Source of the DNA: Myxococcus dinghuensis
Lineage (GTDB): Bacteria; Myxococcota; Myxococcia; Myxococcales; Myxococcaceae
Assembly (NCBI RefSeq): GCF_024198235.1
Contig: NZ_JAKCFB010000016.1
Location: 1-64,000, forward strand
Reading direction: 5' to 3'
Length of the DNA: 64,000 nucleotides
In this document: positions 34,911 to 44,425 of the stretch, in pieces
Layout: each line of letters begins with the position of its first letter
Position numbering within the stretch: position 1 is the first letter of the stretch
Translations under genes and position numbers: made by a program
Notes under the pieces: generated by a model
What the model was told of the DNA's origin: nothing
Database searches by the model: none
What the model saw: the letters and a program-made list of their open reading frames with translations, nothing else

Positions 34911-37406
34911 TCAAGACGCCCCCGCCGAACGGGCCTTGTCCTTGGCCTCCACCGCCTTGCCTCCCGCCACCACCAGCGGCGGCATCTTGCCACCGCCCAC
35001 CGCGCCCGCCGGATAGACGGGACGCGTGTGGTAGATGCCCTCGAGCGTGTGCAGGAACGACTGGGCGATGAGGTTGAGGTCCTTCAGCGTCAGGTCGCAC
35101 TCGTCCAACTGCCCTTCCGAGAAGATGAGGTTGATGATCTTCTGCACCTGCGCCTGGAGCTTGCTCGTCGTCGGCTCCGACATGGAGCGCGTCGAGGCCT
35201 CCACGGCGTCGGCGATCATCACCAGGGCCGCCTCGCGGAACTGCGGCTTGGGGCCCGGGTAGCGGTAGATGCTCTCGTCGATGGGGGGCGCGCCTTCCTT
35301 GCCCTCCTGCTCCTTCAGGGCCTTGTGGTAGAAGTAGCCCACCGTGCGCGTGCCGTGGTGCTGCGGAATCGCGTCCGCCACCAGCTTGGGCAACCGGTAC
35401 TGGCGGGCCATCTCCAGGCCCTCCGTCACGTGGCGCTTGATGATGACCGCGCTCATCGCGGGCGCCAGCGCGTCGTGCCGGTTCTCTCCCTTCTGGTTCT
35501 CCCCGAAGTAGAGCGGGTTCCGGCCCTTTCCGATGTCGTGGTAGTACGCGCACGAGCGGGCGAGCAGCGGGTTCGCGCCGATGGTCTCCGCCGCGTTCTC
35601 CACCAGCGTCCCGATGATGATGGAGTGGTGGTACGTGCCAGGCGCCTGGACGATGAGTTCCTTGAGCGCCGGGTGGTTGAGGTTGGCCAGCTCCAACAGC
35701 TTGATGTCGGACGCGTAGCCGAACGTCGTCTCGATGAGCGGCGTGAGCGCCATCACCATGACCGGCACCGCCAGGGACGAGCCCAGGAACGCGCTCAGCG
35801 CGGTGATGAGCGTGTCACCCGACAGGCCCTTGCCCTCGACCAGGAACAGGAAGAGCACCGCCACCGTGTTGGCCGCCCCCGTCACGAGCCCCGCGCGGAA
35901 GATGCCCACGCGGTCCTTCGCCTTGACGATGCGGTCGGCCGCCACCAGCGAGCCCACCAGCGTGTAGATGCCGAACGCCAGCGAGTTGCCCAGCATGACG
36001 CCCGCCAGCGCCGCGAAGACGACCGCGAAGAAGAGCGCCAGCTCCTGCGTGAGGATGAAGCGGACCAGCATGGCGCCGGCCGCCACCGGGAACACGTAGT
36101 ACAGCGCCTCGATGGGCAGCGCCGTGTACCGGTCCTGCACCGCGTCCGCGATGGAGACCCACAGTTGCAGCAGCGCCAGCGTCCCCACCAGCAGCACGCC
36201 CAGGAGCACCCCGTCCTTGCGGGTGGGGCGGAAGCGCCGGAAGGCCGAGACACAGAAGAAGTACGAGGACACGACCAGCAGGGCCACGAGCCCCGTGCCG
36301 CCCACCTGGAGCTGCACCATGTCGAGCTGATCCGTCTCCGCCCGCATGCCACGCAGCACCACCAGGTGCCCCTCGTTGACCAGCTCCCCGTCGCCGATGA
36401 CGCGCTGGCCCTTCTTGATGGAGATGACCGCGTCCTTCACCGCCTGCGCGGCCTGGTGCCGGCGCGCGTCCGTCTCCGCGATGTTGATGGTGAGGTTGGG
36501 CCGCACCAGCCGCTTGGCCAGCCGCAGCACCGCGCGGCGCTGCACGCCCGGCGCGTCCGGCATCACGTTGCCAGGGACGGAGGCGAAGCGGTCCAGCTCC
36601 TGGTGCGCCTCGCGGATGTCCACCACCTTGGGCGAGCCGTTGGGGAGCGTCTCCTCCCCCTTGTTCACCACGTCCCGGACGGTGAGCCCCTGGGGCGCCT
36701 CGCGCGCCAGCTCCTCCCGCGAGCCCGCCACGTGCACCGGGCCCGTCTCCGAGCGGTAGGCCCGCTCCAGCAACACCAGCGTCGCGGACTCGACCTCCTC
36801 CGAGAAGCCCTTGGCGTAGAGCGCCTGGAAATCCTCCGCCTCCAGCCCGGCGTCACGCTGGCCGAACAGCAGCTCCTGCAGCTCCGCCTGCATCGCGTCC
36901 CGCGCCCGGCGCTCGCGCTCCAACTGCTCCGCGGTGGGCGCCGGATGGCGGCGGGACTTGCGGGGGGCGTCCTCCGAATCCGGGTCGCCCTGGGATTCCG
37001 ACAGCTCCTCGAGCCGCTGCCGCATGGCCGCGAACGCCCCGCGCACCACGGTGCGCAGATGTCCCACCACCGCGGGATTGAGGTCATACACCGGGCGGAC
37101 GGCGGCCCGTGCGTCCTGGCGCCGCTGCGTCGTCATCGCCTGGTGGACGACTTCGTAGTCCCGCGCCGCCTTGAAGCCCGCCGGGGAGCTGGCCCGGAAC
37201 GGCTTGCCCAGGTTCTCCTCGGTGAGGGCGGGGATCTGCTGACTGTAGAGCCCGGGGGAGATGACGAAGCCCGCCCCGACGGACACCGCCAGCAGCAGGA
37301 ACACCTGGACCGCGCGCCGGCCCCAGACGCCATCGCCCAACCCGAGGCGTGCCGCGAGCGCGTCCAGGGGGCTCGGCGGGGGGGAATGGGGTTCCGGTTC
37401 GGCCAT
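34911..37406 (-). CDS. 7TM-HD phosphodiesterase (PgpH-type)
   Basis: 831 residues: one N-terminal membrane segment, a large extracytoplasmic 7TMR-HDED domain (about 65-360), seven membrane segments (about 375-560), and a cytoplasmic HD domain with YHHSIIIGTLVENAA and CAYYHDIGK supplying the HD metal ligands. The founder, Listeria PgpH, hydrolyses cyclic di-AMP. Whether this organism makes c-di-AMP is not shown here, so the nucleotide is uncertain. Position between phoH and ybeY matches Firmicutes and many other groups. ATG at 37406 has AGGA upstream. Confidence 0.88.
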   Translation of the reverse strand: MAEPEPHSPPPSPLDALAARLGLGDGVWGRRAVQVFLLLAVSVGAGFVISPGLYSQQIPALTEENLGKPFRASSPAGFKAARDYEVVHQAMTTQRRQDARAAVRPVYDLNPAVVGHLRTVVRGAFAAMRQRLEELSESQGDPDSEDAPRKSRRHPAPTAEQLERERRARDAMQAELQELLFGQRDAGLEAEDFQALYAKGFSEEVESATLVLLERAYRSETGPVHVAGSREELAREAPQGLTVRDVVNKGEETLPNGSPKVVDIREAHQELDRFASVPGNVMPDAPGVQRRAVLRLAKRLVRPNLTINIAETDARRHQAAQAVKDAVISIKKGQRVIGDGELVNEGHLVVLRGMRAETDQLDMVQLQVGGTGLVALLVVSSYFFCVSAFRRFRPTRKDGVLLGVLLVGTLALLQLWVSIADAVQDRYTALPIEALYYVFPVAAGAMLVRFILTQELALFFAVVFAALAGVMLGNSLAFGIYTLVGSLVAADRIVKAKDRVGIFRAGLVTGAANTVAVLFLFLVEGKGLSGDTLITALSAFLGSSLAVPVMVMALTPLIETTFGYASDIKLLELANLNHPALKELIVQAPGTYHHSIIIGTLVENAAETIGANPLLARSCAYYHDIGKGRNPLYFGENQKGENRHDALAPAMSAVIIKRHVTEGLEMARQYRLPKLVADAIPQHHGTRTVGYFYHKALKEQEGKEGAPPIDESIYRYPGPKPQFREAALVMIADAVEASTRSMSEPTTSKLQAQVQKIINLIFSEGQLDECDLTLKDLNLIAQSFLHTLEGIYHTRPVYPAGAVGGGKMPPLVVAGGKAVEAKDKARSAGAS

Positions 37407-37416
37407 GGAGTTCCTC

Positions 37417-37445
37417 ACCCTAAATAGGGGTCGCGTCTCCATCAA
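37417..37445 (-). promoter_or_regulatory. Candidate promoter of pgpH-ybeY
   Basis: Minus strand TTGATG (complement of 37440-37445), 17-base spacer, TAGGGT (complement of 37417-37422), ten bases before the ATG at 37406. It would separate pgpH-ybeY from phoH. Confidence 0.5.
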
Positions 37446-37541
37446 GGCCGCAGCGCCCAGGAATATTCGGGGCGCGGATGTACGAATGCCCGCCCGCAAG
37501 GGTACGTGCGGGTGGGCATACGTAGGTCTTGCTTCGTCGAC

Positions 37542-38672
37542 TCAACCGACGGCGGCCTCGGGAGGCACCGGCGTCAGGGGAGACTCCGAGGTGGCTGGCG
37601 CCGCCTGGGGGGCCTGGGCGGCCTCGCGCGCGGCCTGCGCCTCGCGCGCGGCCACCTCCGCCCGGTCGTAGGCGCGGATGACCTCCTGGACCAGCGGGTG
37701 GCGGACGACGTCCATGTCGGAGAACTCCGCGAAGTGGATGCCGTCGATGTTCTTGAGCACCGCGCGGGCGTGGTTCAGGCCGGACATCTTCCCGGTGGGG
37801 AGGTCCACCTGCGTCACGTCGCCGGTGATGACGGCCTTGCTGTTGTAGCCCAGGCGCGTCAGGAACATCTTCATCTGCTCCACGGTGGTGTTCTGCGCCT
37901 CGTCGAGGATGACGAAGGCGTCGTTGAGCGTGCGGCCGCGCATGAAGGCCAGCGGGGCCACCTCCACCACGCCCTGCTCCACCAGGTGCGCGGCGCGCTC
38001 GGCCGCCATCATGTCGTGGAGGGCGTCATAGAGCGGGCGCAGGTAGGGGTTCACCTTCTCCTGGAGGTCACCCGGCAGGAAGCCGAGCTTCTCCCCCGCC
38101 TCCACCGCCGGCCGGGCCAGGATGATGCGCTTCACCTTGCGCTCCTGGAGGAAGGCGACGGCCATGGCCATGGCCAGGTACGTCTTGCCCGTTCCCGCGG
38201 GGCCGATGCCGAAGACGATGTCGTGGGCGCGGATGGCGTCCACGTAACGCTTCTGCGCGATGCTCTTGGGGGCGATCTGCCGGTTGCCGGAGCTCTTGAG
38301 CACCGGGCCGAGCATGACCTCCTGGAGGGACTCCGCGCCCCGCCCCAGGACCTTGATGCCCTGCTCCACGTCCTCGCGATACACGGGCCGACCCGCGCGG
38401 ATCATCTGCTCCAGGTTCTCCAGGAGCCGCACGGCGAAGGCCACCGCGTCGGAGGGGCCGGACAGGTGGAACTCCGTGCCTCGCTGTCCCACCCGGACAC
38501 CGAGCCGTCGCTCCATGAGCTTGAGGTTTTCGTTCTGGTTGCCGCACAGCGCCAGGGCGGTCTCGTTGTCACGGACATCCACCTTGGCGGAGGCGGAAAC
38601 GACTGCGGGCGCTTCCAACGTGGCGGGATTTCGCAATGCGTGTCGTTCCTCGGTCGGTACCGCTGTCCTCAA
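37542..38672 (-). CDS. PhoH-family ATPase (YbeZ-type)
   Basis: 376 residues. An N-terminal KH-like region ([16 protein letters not shown]) precedes the PhoH ATPase: Walker [32 protein letters not shown], Walker [12 protein letters not shown], and [11 protein letters not shown]. PhoH proteins are P-loop ATPases tied to RNA metabolism; YbeZ works with YbeY, encoded nearby. No ATG opens the frame: TTG at 38672, or TTG at 38636 with GAGGA upstream, is the start. The C-terminus is an Ala/Pro-rich tail. Confidence 0.92.
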   Translation of the reverse strand: MRTAVPTEERHALRNPATLEAPAVVSASAKVDVRDNETALALCGNQNENLKLMERRLGVRVGQRGTEFHLSGPSDAVAFAVRLLENLEQMIRAGRPVYREDVEQGIKVLGRGAESLQEVMLGPVLKSSGNRQIAPKSIAQKRYVDAIRAHDIVFGIGPAGTGKTYLAMAMAVAFLQERKVKRIILARPAVEAGEKLGFLPGDLQEKVNPYLRPLYDALHDMMAAERAAHLVEQGVVEVAPLAFMRGRTLNDAFVILDEAQNTTVEQMKMFLTRLGYNSKAVITGDVTQVDLPTGKMSGLNHARAVLKNIDGIHFAEFSDMDVVRHPLVQEVIRAYDRAEVAAREAQAAREAAQAPQAAPATSESPLTPVPPEAAVG

Positions 38673-38717
38673 AGTAACGCCGCCCCCCGGACTCCGCGAG
38701 ACGACTTTCCCTCGACG

Positions 38718-39839
38718 CTAGCGCAAGGGAGGCAGGAGGACGAACTGCCGAGCGGCCACCCGCCGGTAGTAGTACTCCTCCCGCCACGGGTATCTGAGTT
38801 CCTCCGGCCCCAACAATCCAGCTTGCACCAGGGCATCCAACCGCTCCGGGAGCTCGCCGCGTTCCAGCCGGAACACTTCCAGCGCCGATTCGATGCGGAC
38901 GCGTTGGGCATCGGAAACATGACGTTGCACCGCGGCGTCCGCGAAGCCGGTCGACGCCCGGGTGCGCTCCGGGTCTGCGAGCGCCACGTGCGACACCACC
39001 ACGGCCAGTGCCGCCAGCACGCCCATGGTGGCCACCACGCGGCCCACCGCGCCCAGCACCTTGGAGACGAGCCGCTCCTCTCCGGGTGCAGGCGCGCGGG
39101 TCCCCTCCGGATGGACGACGCGGACGAACTCGCCGCGCACCAGGTTGTGCAGGGCCTTGCAGGTCTCGAACTCGCCCAGGCAGCAGACGTCCACGAGCTT
39201 GCGCAGATCCCTCCCCTGGGCAATCTCCTCGTAGACGCGCCGCTCGGTCGACGCGATGACGCCCAGCTCGCCTCCCTCCTCGCCCTCGCGGGGAGGTGGC
39301 AGCGCCTTGACGCGCTCGAAGGAGAGGTCGTCGCGGTGGATGGATTTGCGGATGACCGGCCACTCGTCGACCATCCGGAAGCCCTCCATGAGCACCGTCT
39401 CCGCGCGCAGCGGACGGATGGCCTCCGCGTCCGGCTCCACGGGCTCCTGGATGAATTCGTAGCTGCCGGTCTTCCACGTGAAGAGCCGGTAGAGCGTCTC
39501 CGTGGCCTGCAACTGCATCATCGACTGGAAGCGCTCGGCGGTGAGCGCATGGCTGGAGACGAGCACGTCCCCCAGCCGCTTCAACGTGCGCCGCTGCGTC
39601 TCCAGCGCGGCGTCGAGCTGCGTCTCGGTGATGAGCTCGGCGCGCACGAGCATGGCGCCGATGAGGTCCTTGCGCTTGCGGGTGATGCTCTCGACCTTGA
39701 TGATGTGGCCGTCCCGGAAGCCGATGCGGACCTCCTGGTCCTTGTTGTCGAGCTGGAGCGTGCCGGTCTTCTGCTGCTGACCGATGAGCTGCAGGATGTC
39801 GCCGATGCCGAAGTCCTTGAGGGTTCCCTTCAGGGCCAT
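38718..39839 (-). CDS. PATAN (DUF4388) protein with membrane segment
   Basis: 373 residues. The PATAN/DUF4388 domain is at the N-terminus: GTLKDFGIGDILQLIGQQQKTGTLQL and VRIGFRDGHIIKVES, then a second helical part with LGDVLVSSHALT. A membrane segment lies around 270-290 (VVATMGVLAALAVVVSHVAL), followed by ~85 residues outside the membrane. PATAN domains occur in myxobacterial and related regulators and probably mediate protein contacts. The start lies four bases after the TPR/zinc gene stop, suggesting joint action. Function unknown. Confidence 0.8.
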   Translation of the reverse strand: MALKGTLKDFGIGDILQLIGQQQKTGTLQLDNKDQEVRIGFRDGHIIKVESITRKRKDLIGAMLVRAELITETQLDAALETQRRTLKRLGDVLVSSHALTAERFQSMMQLQATETLYRLFTWKTGSYEFIQEPVEPDAEAIRPLRAETVLMEGFRMVDEWPVIRKSIHRDDLSFERVKALPPPREGEEGGELGVIASTERRVYEEIAQGRDLRKLVDVCCLGEFETCKALHNLVRGEFVRVVHPEGTRAPAPGEERLVSKVLGAVGRVVATMGVLAALAVVVSHVALADPERTRASTGFADAAVQRHVSDAQRVRIESALEVFRLERGELPERLDALVQAGLLGPEELRYPWREEYYYRRVAARQFVLLPPLR

Positions 39840-39843
39840 GGCG

Positions 39844-42039
39844 TCACTCCCCCCGCCGCAGCCGACGCAGGCCGCTGATGGACGACAGGTGGATGATCAC
39901 CAGCAACAGCACCGCTGGCACCAGCTTGAGGTACATGGGCGCTTCACCGTAGGGCACGCGCATCAGGCCGTGATGCAGCAGGGACGCCGCGAGCGCGAAG
40001 AAGAAGAAGAACGCGTAGAGCACGCCGCGCACGGTGCCGCCGGCGACCACGTGCCCCGCGCCGGACAGCAGGACCCCCGCGGCATACGTCACCCGCCCCA
40101 CCCACGCCTGGTGACGCCCGACCTGGTCCGCCTTGCGCTGGCGCAGCTTCTGCGGCACGAGCCCGCGACGCGAGAACACGTTCACGCACTGCCCGCACTG
40201 CTTGCTGCCCTCGGCGAGCTCCGGATCACACCGCACGCACACCGGACGGCCGCAGCGCTCGCAGCACTGCGCCGCCTTGAGCCGCTGCGCCAGCGTGCCC
40301 CACAGCACCAGCACCACCGCGACGACCGCGGCCAGCCCCCAGGACACCGGTCCGGGCGACACTCCCGGCAGGAGCCACCGGGTCAGCTCGCCCTCCACCC
40401 GCGCGCCGTCCTCCGCCCCATCCGCCAGCCCCATCCACTCCGAGGCGGACAAGGGGGGTGAGAGCATCAACTGGTTCAACAGGAGCCGCTCGTCCGGTGG
40501 CGGCTCCCGGCGCAACAGCTCGCCATCCAGCGCCTGCGCGGCGGCCGTGGCGGTGGCCGCCCGATCCAACTCCGCGCCCACCTGCGCGTCCGGGAGCGTC
40601 TTCGCCCGGCGCCGGTAGATCATCGAGAGGTTGTAGTGCGGCGCCGCCAGGGTCGGCTCCGCGTTCGACGCCTGCACGTACAACTGCGCGGCGCCTTCGT
40701 CGTCGCCCAGCCCCACCAGCGCGTTGCCGAAGCGGGTCAACAAGCGCGCGTCCCGGCTGCGCAGCGCGGAGGCCGCCTTGAAGTGCCCCCGGGCCTCCTC
40801 CAACAGGCCTCGCCGCGTCTCGTACTGCCCCAGCGCCGTCAGTTCGAAGAAGGTGGCCTTGCCCGCCGACTGGCGCGCCTGCACCCGCGCCGCCGCGGCC
40901 TCCGCCGCCAGCCCCCCGCGCTCCAGCAGCGAGACGTCCTCCGCCGGAGTGCCGGCGAACGCGGTCACCCGGGCGAGCTGCCCCGCCGCCAGCGGCGCCA
41001 ACCCCAGGCCCGCCACCAGGACCGCCGCGACGATGCGCTCCGCGCGCGTCAGGTAGGGCACCACCACGCCCAGGAGCAGGAGCAGCAACGGAAGCAGCCC
41101 GACGCCGAGCGTGAGGGGCAGGCCGAGCAGGAGGAGGCCCAGGAGGGCGGACTGCCACCGCGCCACGGAGCGCGGGAGCAGGTGGTGGAAGTCGTGGAGC
41201 GCGTAGCGCACCCGCCGCACGAACAAGAGCGCCACCAACACGCCGGTCGTCCCGGCCCAGGCCACCAGCAGCAGCGCGCCCAGGTCCACCAACGCGGGCC
41301 CCCGGTAGCGTGGGTCCGTGGCCATGGACACGAGGGCCACGCGCAGCGCGCCCAGGTAGCGACCCACATCCACCGGGTCATCGGCGGCATACGTCTCCGC
41401 CATCATGAAGTGCGCCATGGGCAGCCGCGGCGACAGCCGCACCGCCAGTTCGCCCAATCGCAGCGCGCCCGGCATGTCCCCCGCCCTGCGGCGTACGAGC
41501 GACTCGCGCAGGAAGCCCACGCTGATGGGCTCCAGGTCGGCCGCCTGCAGCTCCGTCTTGAGGACCCCCAGCGCGTTCTGCGCCTGGTCCGCGGTGGCCT
41601 GGTCGTTGGTCGCCCGGGCCTGCCGCCAGCGGTCCCACACCGCGAGGATCTCCGCGTCCGTCACCCGGGGCGCCAGCACCGGGGCCAGCGTGGGGCGCGC
41701 GACGGGCGGGGGTACGGGCCCCTCCGGGACCTGCGGGGCGGCGCTCGAGGGCACGCCCGGAGCGCCCTGGACCGGCACGGGCTCCGCGGGGGCCTTCCCG
41801 CGAGCCCCCCTGGCCCCCTTCCGGGGCGCCTCGTCCTCGTCGTCCTCGGGCTGGGCCCCCTCCGGCTCCTCCTCCGGAGCCTCGGCGGTGTCCACGGCTT
41901 CATCCTGGAGGTCGGGTTCGACGGGGCCAGGATCCACTTCCTGGAGTCGGGTCGGCGCCTCGAGCTGGGCGGAAGCCAACGCGGGGGTCAGGAGCAGCAG
42001 GCCCCAGAGGACCAAGGCGGAGAGGGGGGGACGGATCAT
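39844..42039 (-). CDS. Large membrane TPR protein with Cys-rich zinc site
   Basis: 731 residues of no recognised family. Signal peptide (LVLWGLLLLTPALASA), an acidic then Pro-rich segment (about 27-115), helical repeats before a cluster of membrane segments (about 235-320), a TPR-like region (GNALVGLGDDEGAAQLYVQA), another membrane segment, then paired cysteines CCERCGRPVCVRC and CGQC that look like a double zinc finger, and two or three C-terminal membrane segments. ATG at 42039 begins the signal peptide; the open frame upstream is antisense to mazG. A TATCAT -10-like hexamer lies at 42051-42056. Probably an envelope scaffold. Confidence 0.72.
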   Translation of the reverse strand: MIRPPLSALVLWGLLLLTPALASAQLEAPTRLQEVDPGPVEPDLQDEAVDTAEAPEEEPEGAQPEDDEDEAPRKGARGARGKAPAEPVPVQGAPGVPSSAAPQVPEGPVPPPVARPTLAPVLAPRVTDAEILAVWDRWRQARATNDQATADQAQNALGVLKTELQAADLEPISVGFLRESLVRRRAGDMPGALRLGELAVRLSPRLPMAHFMMAETYAADDPVDVGRYLGALRVALVSMATDPRYRGPALVDLGALLLVAWAGTTGVLVALLFVRRVRYALHDFHHLLPRSVARWQSALLGLLLLGLPLTLGVGLLPLLLLLLGVVVPYLTRAERIVAAVLVAGLGLAPLAAGQLARVTAFAGTPAEDVSLLERGGLAAEAAAARVQARQSAGKATFFELTALGQYETRRGLLEEARGHFKAASALRSRDARLLTRFGNALVGLGDDEGAAQLYVQASNAEPTLAAPHYNLSMIYRRRAKTLPDAQVGAELDRAATATAAAQALDGELLRREPPPDERLLLNQLMLSPPLSASEWMGLADGAEDGARVEGELTRWLLPGVSPGPVSWGLAAVVAVVLVLWGTLAQRLKAAQCCERCGRPVCVRCDPELAEGSKQCGQCVNVFSRRGLVPQKLRQRKADQVGRHQAWVGRVTYAAGVLLSGAGHVVAGGTVRGVLYAFFFFFALAASLLHHGLMRVPYGEAPMYLKLVPAVLLLVIIHLSSISGLRRLRRGE

Positions 42040-42195
42040 CCAGGACCCGGATGATAGGCGACCCGGGCCGGAGCACGGAAGCGAACGCCACCACCCCCAC
42101 CCTCCGGACCGCCTTTCGGGGGATGCGGCGTGCAGGTCACGTGTTAGACGACGCGCGTCGCGGGCCTGGTGGCCCGTGCGGGTGGAGGACATGTC

Positions 42196-43374
42196 ATGGG
42201 GAGCCCCGGGGCGGAGCTGGAACGGCTGGTGGAGATCATGCGGAGGCTGCGCGCCGACGGCGGCTGTCCGTGGGATCGGGAGCAGGACCTGCGCTCGCTG
42301 CGCCCCTACCTGGTCGAGGAGGCCTTCGAGGTCCTCGACGAGATGGACCGGGTGGGCCAGGGCGGCCCGTGGCAGCCGCTGTGCGAGGAGCTGGGGGACC
42401 TGCTGTTCCAGATCGTCTTCCACGCGCAGCTCGCGTCGGAGCTGGGCGAGTTCTCCATGGCCGACGTCAGCAAGGCCATCAGCGACAAGATCGTGAGCCG
42501 CCACCCCCACGTCTTCGGCGAGAAGCGGGTGGACGGCGCCGAGCAGGTGCTGGCCAACTGGGCGAAACTCAAGGCCGAGGAGAAGAAGCGCAAGACGGGC
42601 AGCGAGGGCTCCGTCCTCGACGGGGTCCCCACCGCCGCCCCCGCCCTGCTGCGCGCCGAGCGACTGACGGAGAAGGCCAGCCGCATCGGCTTCGACTGGC
42701 CGGACCTCGCGGGCGTGCGTGGCAAGCTGGACGAGGAGCTGCGGGAGCTGGACGAGGCCATCGCCTCCGGGGAGCGGGACGCCATCGAACACGAGCTGGG
42801 TGACGTCCTGTTCTCGCTCGCCAACCTCGCGCGCTTCATCAAGGCCCCGGCCGAGGACGCCCTGCGCATGGCCATCCGCCGCTTCACCACCCGCTTCCAG
42901 CACATCGAGGGCGCCCTGCGCGCCGAGGGTGTCCCCTTCGGAGAGGCCACCTTGGAGCACATGGAGCGACACTGGCAGGCCGCCAAGGCGCAGGAGAAGG
43001 CGCTCCCCCCGCCCGTCGCCCTGCCCCGGGCCCCCGTGTCCACGCTGCGCCTGCGGGTGCCGGACCTGGCCGCCCAGCGCGCCTTCTGGGACGCCCTGGC
43101 GCCCGTCCTCGGGTGGACCCGCCCCCGGGAGGCTCCGGAGCGAGCCACCTACGAGAGCGGCTCCCTGCGCCTCGTCTTCGAGCAGGGGGCGGCGACGCCG
43201 GGCTCCGGCGCCACGACGCTGATCCTGGAAGCCCCCTCGACCCGGGCCGTGGAGAAGCTCGCGGCGTGGCTGGAGACCCACCAACCGGGGGCGCTCGGCG
43301 AGCACCGGCCCGGAGCGCTGAACTTCCGGGACCCCGCCGGCCTGGGGTGGGAATACGCCACCCCGACCGGGTGA
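42196..43374 (+). CDS. mazG: MazG nucleotide pyrophosphohydrolase with C-terminal VOC domain
   Basis: 392 residues; typical MazG is ~265. Two MazG domains: the first with CPWDREQDLRSLRPYLVEEAFEV and ELGDLLFQIVFHAQL, the second with ELRELDEAI and HELGDVLFSLANLARF (E-x2-E and E-x2-D metal sites). MazG removes pyrophosphate from NTPs and clears damaged nucleotides; in E. coli it also lowers ppGpp. Residues ~285-392 form an added domain like the glyoxalase/VOC fold (LRLRVPDLAAQRAFWDAL ... FRDPAGLGWEY). ATG at 42196 has GGAGG seven bases upstream. Confidence 0.9.
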   Translation: MGSPGAELERLVEIMRRLRADGGCPWDREQDLRSLRPYLVEEAFEVLDEMDRVGQGGPWQPLCEELGDLLFQIVFHAQLASELGEFSMADVSKAISDKIVSRHPHVFGEKRVDGAEQVLANWAKLKAEEKKRKTGSEGSVLDGVPTAAPALLRAERLTEKASRIGFDWPDLAGVRGKLDEELRELDEAIASGERDAIEHELGDVLFSLANLARFIKAPAEDALRMAIRRFTTRFQHIEGALRAEGVPFGEATLEHMERHWQAAKAQEKALPPPVALPRAPVSTLRLRVPDLAAQRAFWDALAPVLGWTRPREAPERATYESGSLRLVFEQGAATPGSGATTLILEAPSTRAVEKLAAWLETHQPGALGEHRPGALNFRDPAGLGWEYATPTG

Positions 43375-43424
43375 TTTTCCCCGGGTTCGTCGGCTGATCC
43401 GCGTCTGGACCCCGGAAAACCCGG
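43367..43424 (+). terminator. Candidate terminator of mazG
   Basis: CCGGG...TTTTCC (43367-43380) can pair with GGAAAA-CCCGG (43414-43424), with a small bulge and a loop of about 33 bases. It overlaps the mazG stop codon. The large loop lowers confidence. Confidence 0.3.
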
Positions 43425-43443
43425 GCAGATACACACGCCCGCC

Positions 43444-43472
43444 TTGACGCCTGCGAGGCGTCGCAGTAAGGA
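43444..43472 (+). promoter_or_regulatory. Promoter of rpsT
   Basis: TTGACG (43444-43449), 17-base spacer, TAAGGA (43467-43472), followed by a GC-rich CGGCCCCC discriminator like that of stringently controlled ribosomal promoters. A ~35-base leader precedes the TTG start. Confidence 0.6.
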
Positions 43473-43513
43473 CGGCCCCCTCTTTTTAGCCTGCCTTTCG
43501 CTGGAGATTTCTC

Positions 43514-43783
43514 TTGGCCAACACCAAGTCCGCAGAGAAGCGTCACCGTCAGTCCCAGAAGCGCCGCGCCCGCAACGTCACCGTCCGTGGCGAGGTGAAG
43601 GATGCGGTCAAGTCCGCGCGCGAGGCCATTGCCTCCAAGGACGCCACCAAGAAGACGGACGCCCTCAAGTCGGCCTCCAAGGCGCTGAGCAAGGCCGCCT
43701 CCAAGGGCGTGCTGCACAAGCGCACCGCTTCCCGCCGCATCTCCCGTCTGGCCAAGGCCGCCGCCAAGAGCGCGCAGGCCTAG
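43514..43783 (+). CDS. rpsT: 30S ribosomal protein S20
   Basis: 89-residue, Lys/Arg/Ala-rich protein that binds 16S rRNA early in 30S assembly. ANTKSAEKRHRQSQKRRARN at the N-terminus and HKRTASRRISRLAK near the C-terminus are family hallmarks. The start codon is TTG (43514) with GGAG about nine bases upstream. E. coli rpsT also uses UUG, where the weak start serves translational autoregulation, so the same may hold here. Confidence 0.97.
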   Translation: MANTKSAEKRHRQSQKRRARNVTVRGEVKDAVKSAREAIASKDATKKTDALKSASKALSKAASKGVLHKRTASRRISRLAKAAAKSAQA

Positions 43784-43842
43784 TCCCGCTGGGGGCCCTC
43801 CGGGTCCCCATTCCCACGATTCTTCGGAAGCAGGCTCCCCGG

Positions 43843-43864
43843 GAGGAGGCCCCACGGCCTCCTC
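43843..43864. terminator. Bidirectional terminator between rpsT and lptE
   Basis: A perfect nine-base stem GAGGAGGCC / GGCCTCCTC with loop CCAC lies ~60 bases after rpsT and overlaps the last bases of convergent lptE. There is no T-run. Confidence 0.6.
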
Positions 43865-44390
43865 ACCAGGTGCTGGCAAGCCTGTCGAAGCCGTCGCGCA
43901 TGAGCACCTCCGCGAGGCGGTCCAGCGCGGCCTGGCGGTTGGACTCCGACTCCAGGATGTCACCGCTCCCGGGCAGATAGTCCTCCGTCCCGGAGACGAC
44001 CGTCTCCTGGGGCTGCTGGCCTTCCCGGACCAGCCGCAACCTCACCGTGGCGTAGACGCGGAAGAAGCGCCCGACGATGGTCGGCGAGCTCCACACGGCC
44101 ACCACCGTCCCCTCCACGCGCGCTTCACACGGGACGTCCCCGCCCCCCAGGCGGCCGACGCGAGTCAGCTCCTGGCGCAGGTAGCGCGTGAAGAGCGTCT
44201 CCAGCGCGGGCTCCGCCGTGTCGTTGGCGAAGATGGGCGCGCAGACGGCGTTCACGCCTTCCGGGAGCCCCGTCCCGCGCGGCGCCAGCTTGTATCCGCA
44301 CCCCGAGGCCACGAGCGCGCAGCCTCCCCACCCCGCGAGCAGCACGGCCGAACGGAGACGCCGTGACACGGGCCCGAAGCGAAGCGACAT
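43863..44390 (-). CDS. lptE: LPS-assembly lipoprotein LptE
   Basis: 175 residues with a lipobox (LVASGC, GYKLAPRG following), so anchored in the outer membrane, where LptE plugs the LptD barrel and helps place LPS on the surface. The start GCGYKL and LTRYLRQEL-like helix match the family, which is otherwise poorly conserved. ATG at 44390 is chosen: an in-frame GTG at 44399 falls inside the -10. It lies beside leuS, as in E. coli (leuS-lptE). Confidence 0.86.
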   Translation of the reverse strand: MSLRFGPVSRRLRSAVLLAGWGGCALVASGCGYKLAPRGTGLPEGVNAVCAPIFANDTAEPALETLFTRYLRQELTRVGRLGGGDVPCEARVEGTVVAVWSSPTIVGRFFRVYATVRLRLVREGQQPQETVVSGTEDYLPGSGDILESESNRQAALDRLAEVLMRDGFDRLASTW

Positions 44391-44397
44391 GGCCGGC

Positions 44398-44425
44398 ACC
44401 CTACCCGGCCGGGTCGCTCCGTCAA
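44398..44425 (-). promoter_or_regulatory. Promoter of lptE
   Basis: Minus strand TTGACG (complement of 44420-44425), 16-base spacer, TAGGGT (complement of 44398-44403), then exactly seven bases to the ATG, implying a leaderless mRNA. It overlaps the end of the upstream zinc-ribbon gene. Confidence 0.6.

Noticed and set aside
42040..43434. Upstream extension of the TPR/zinc protein frame
   Set aside because: The frame is open but antisense to mazG; a signal peptide begins at the ATG at 42039.
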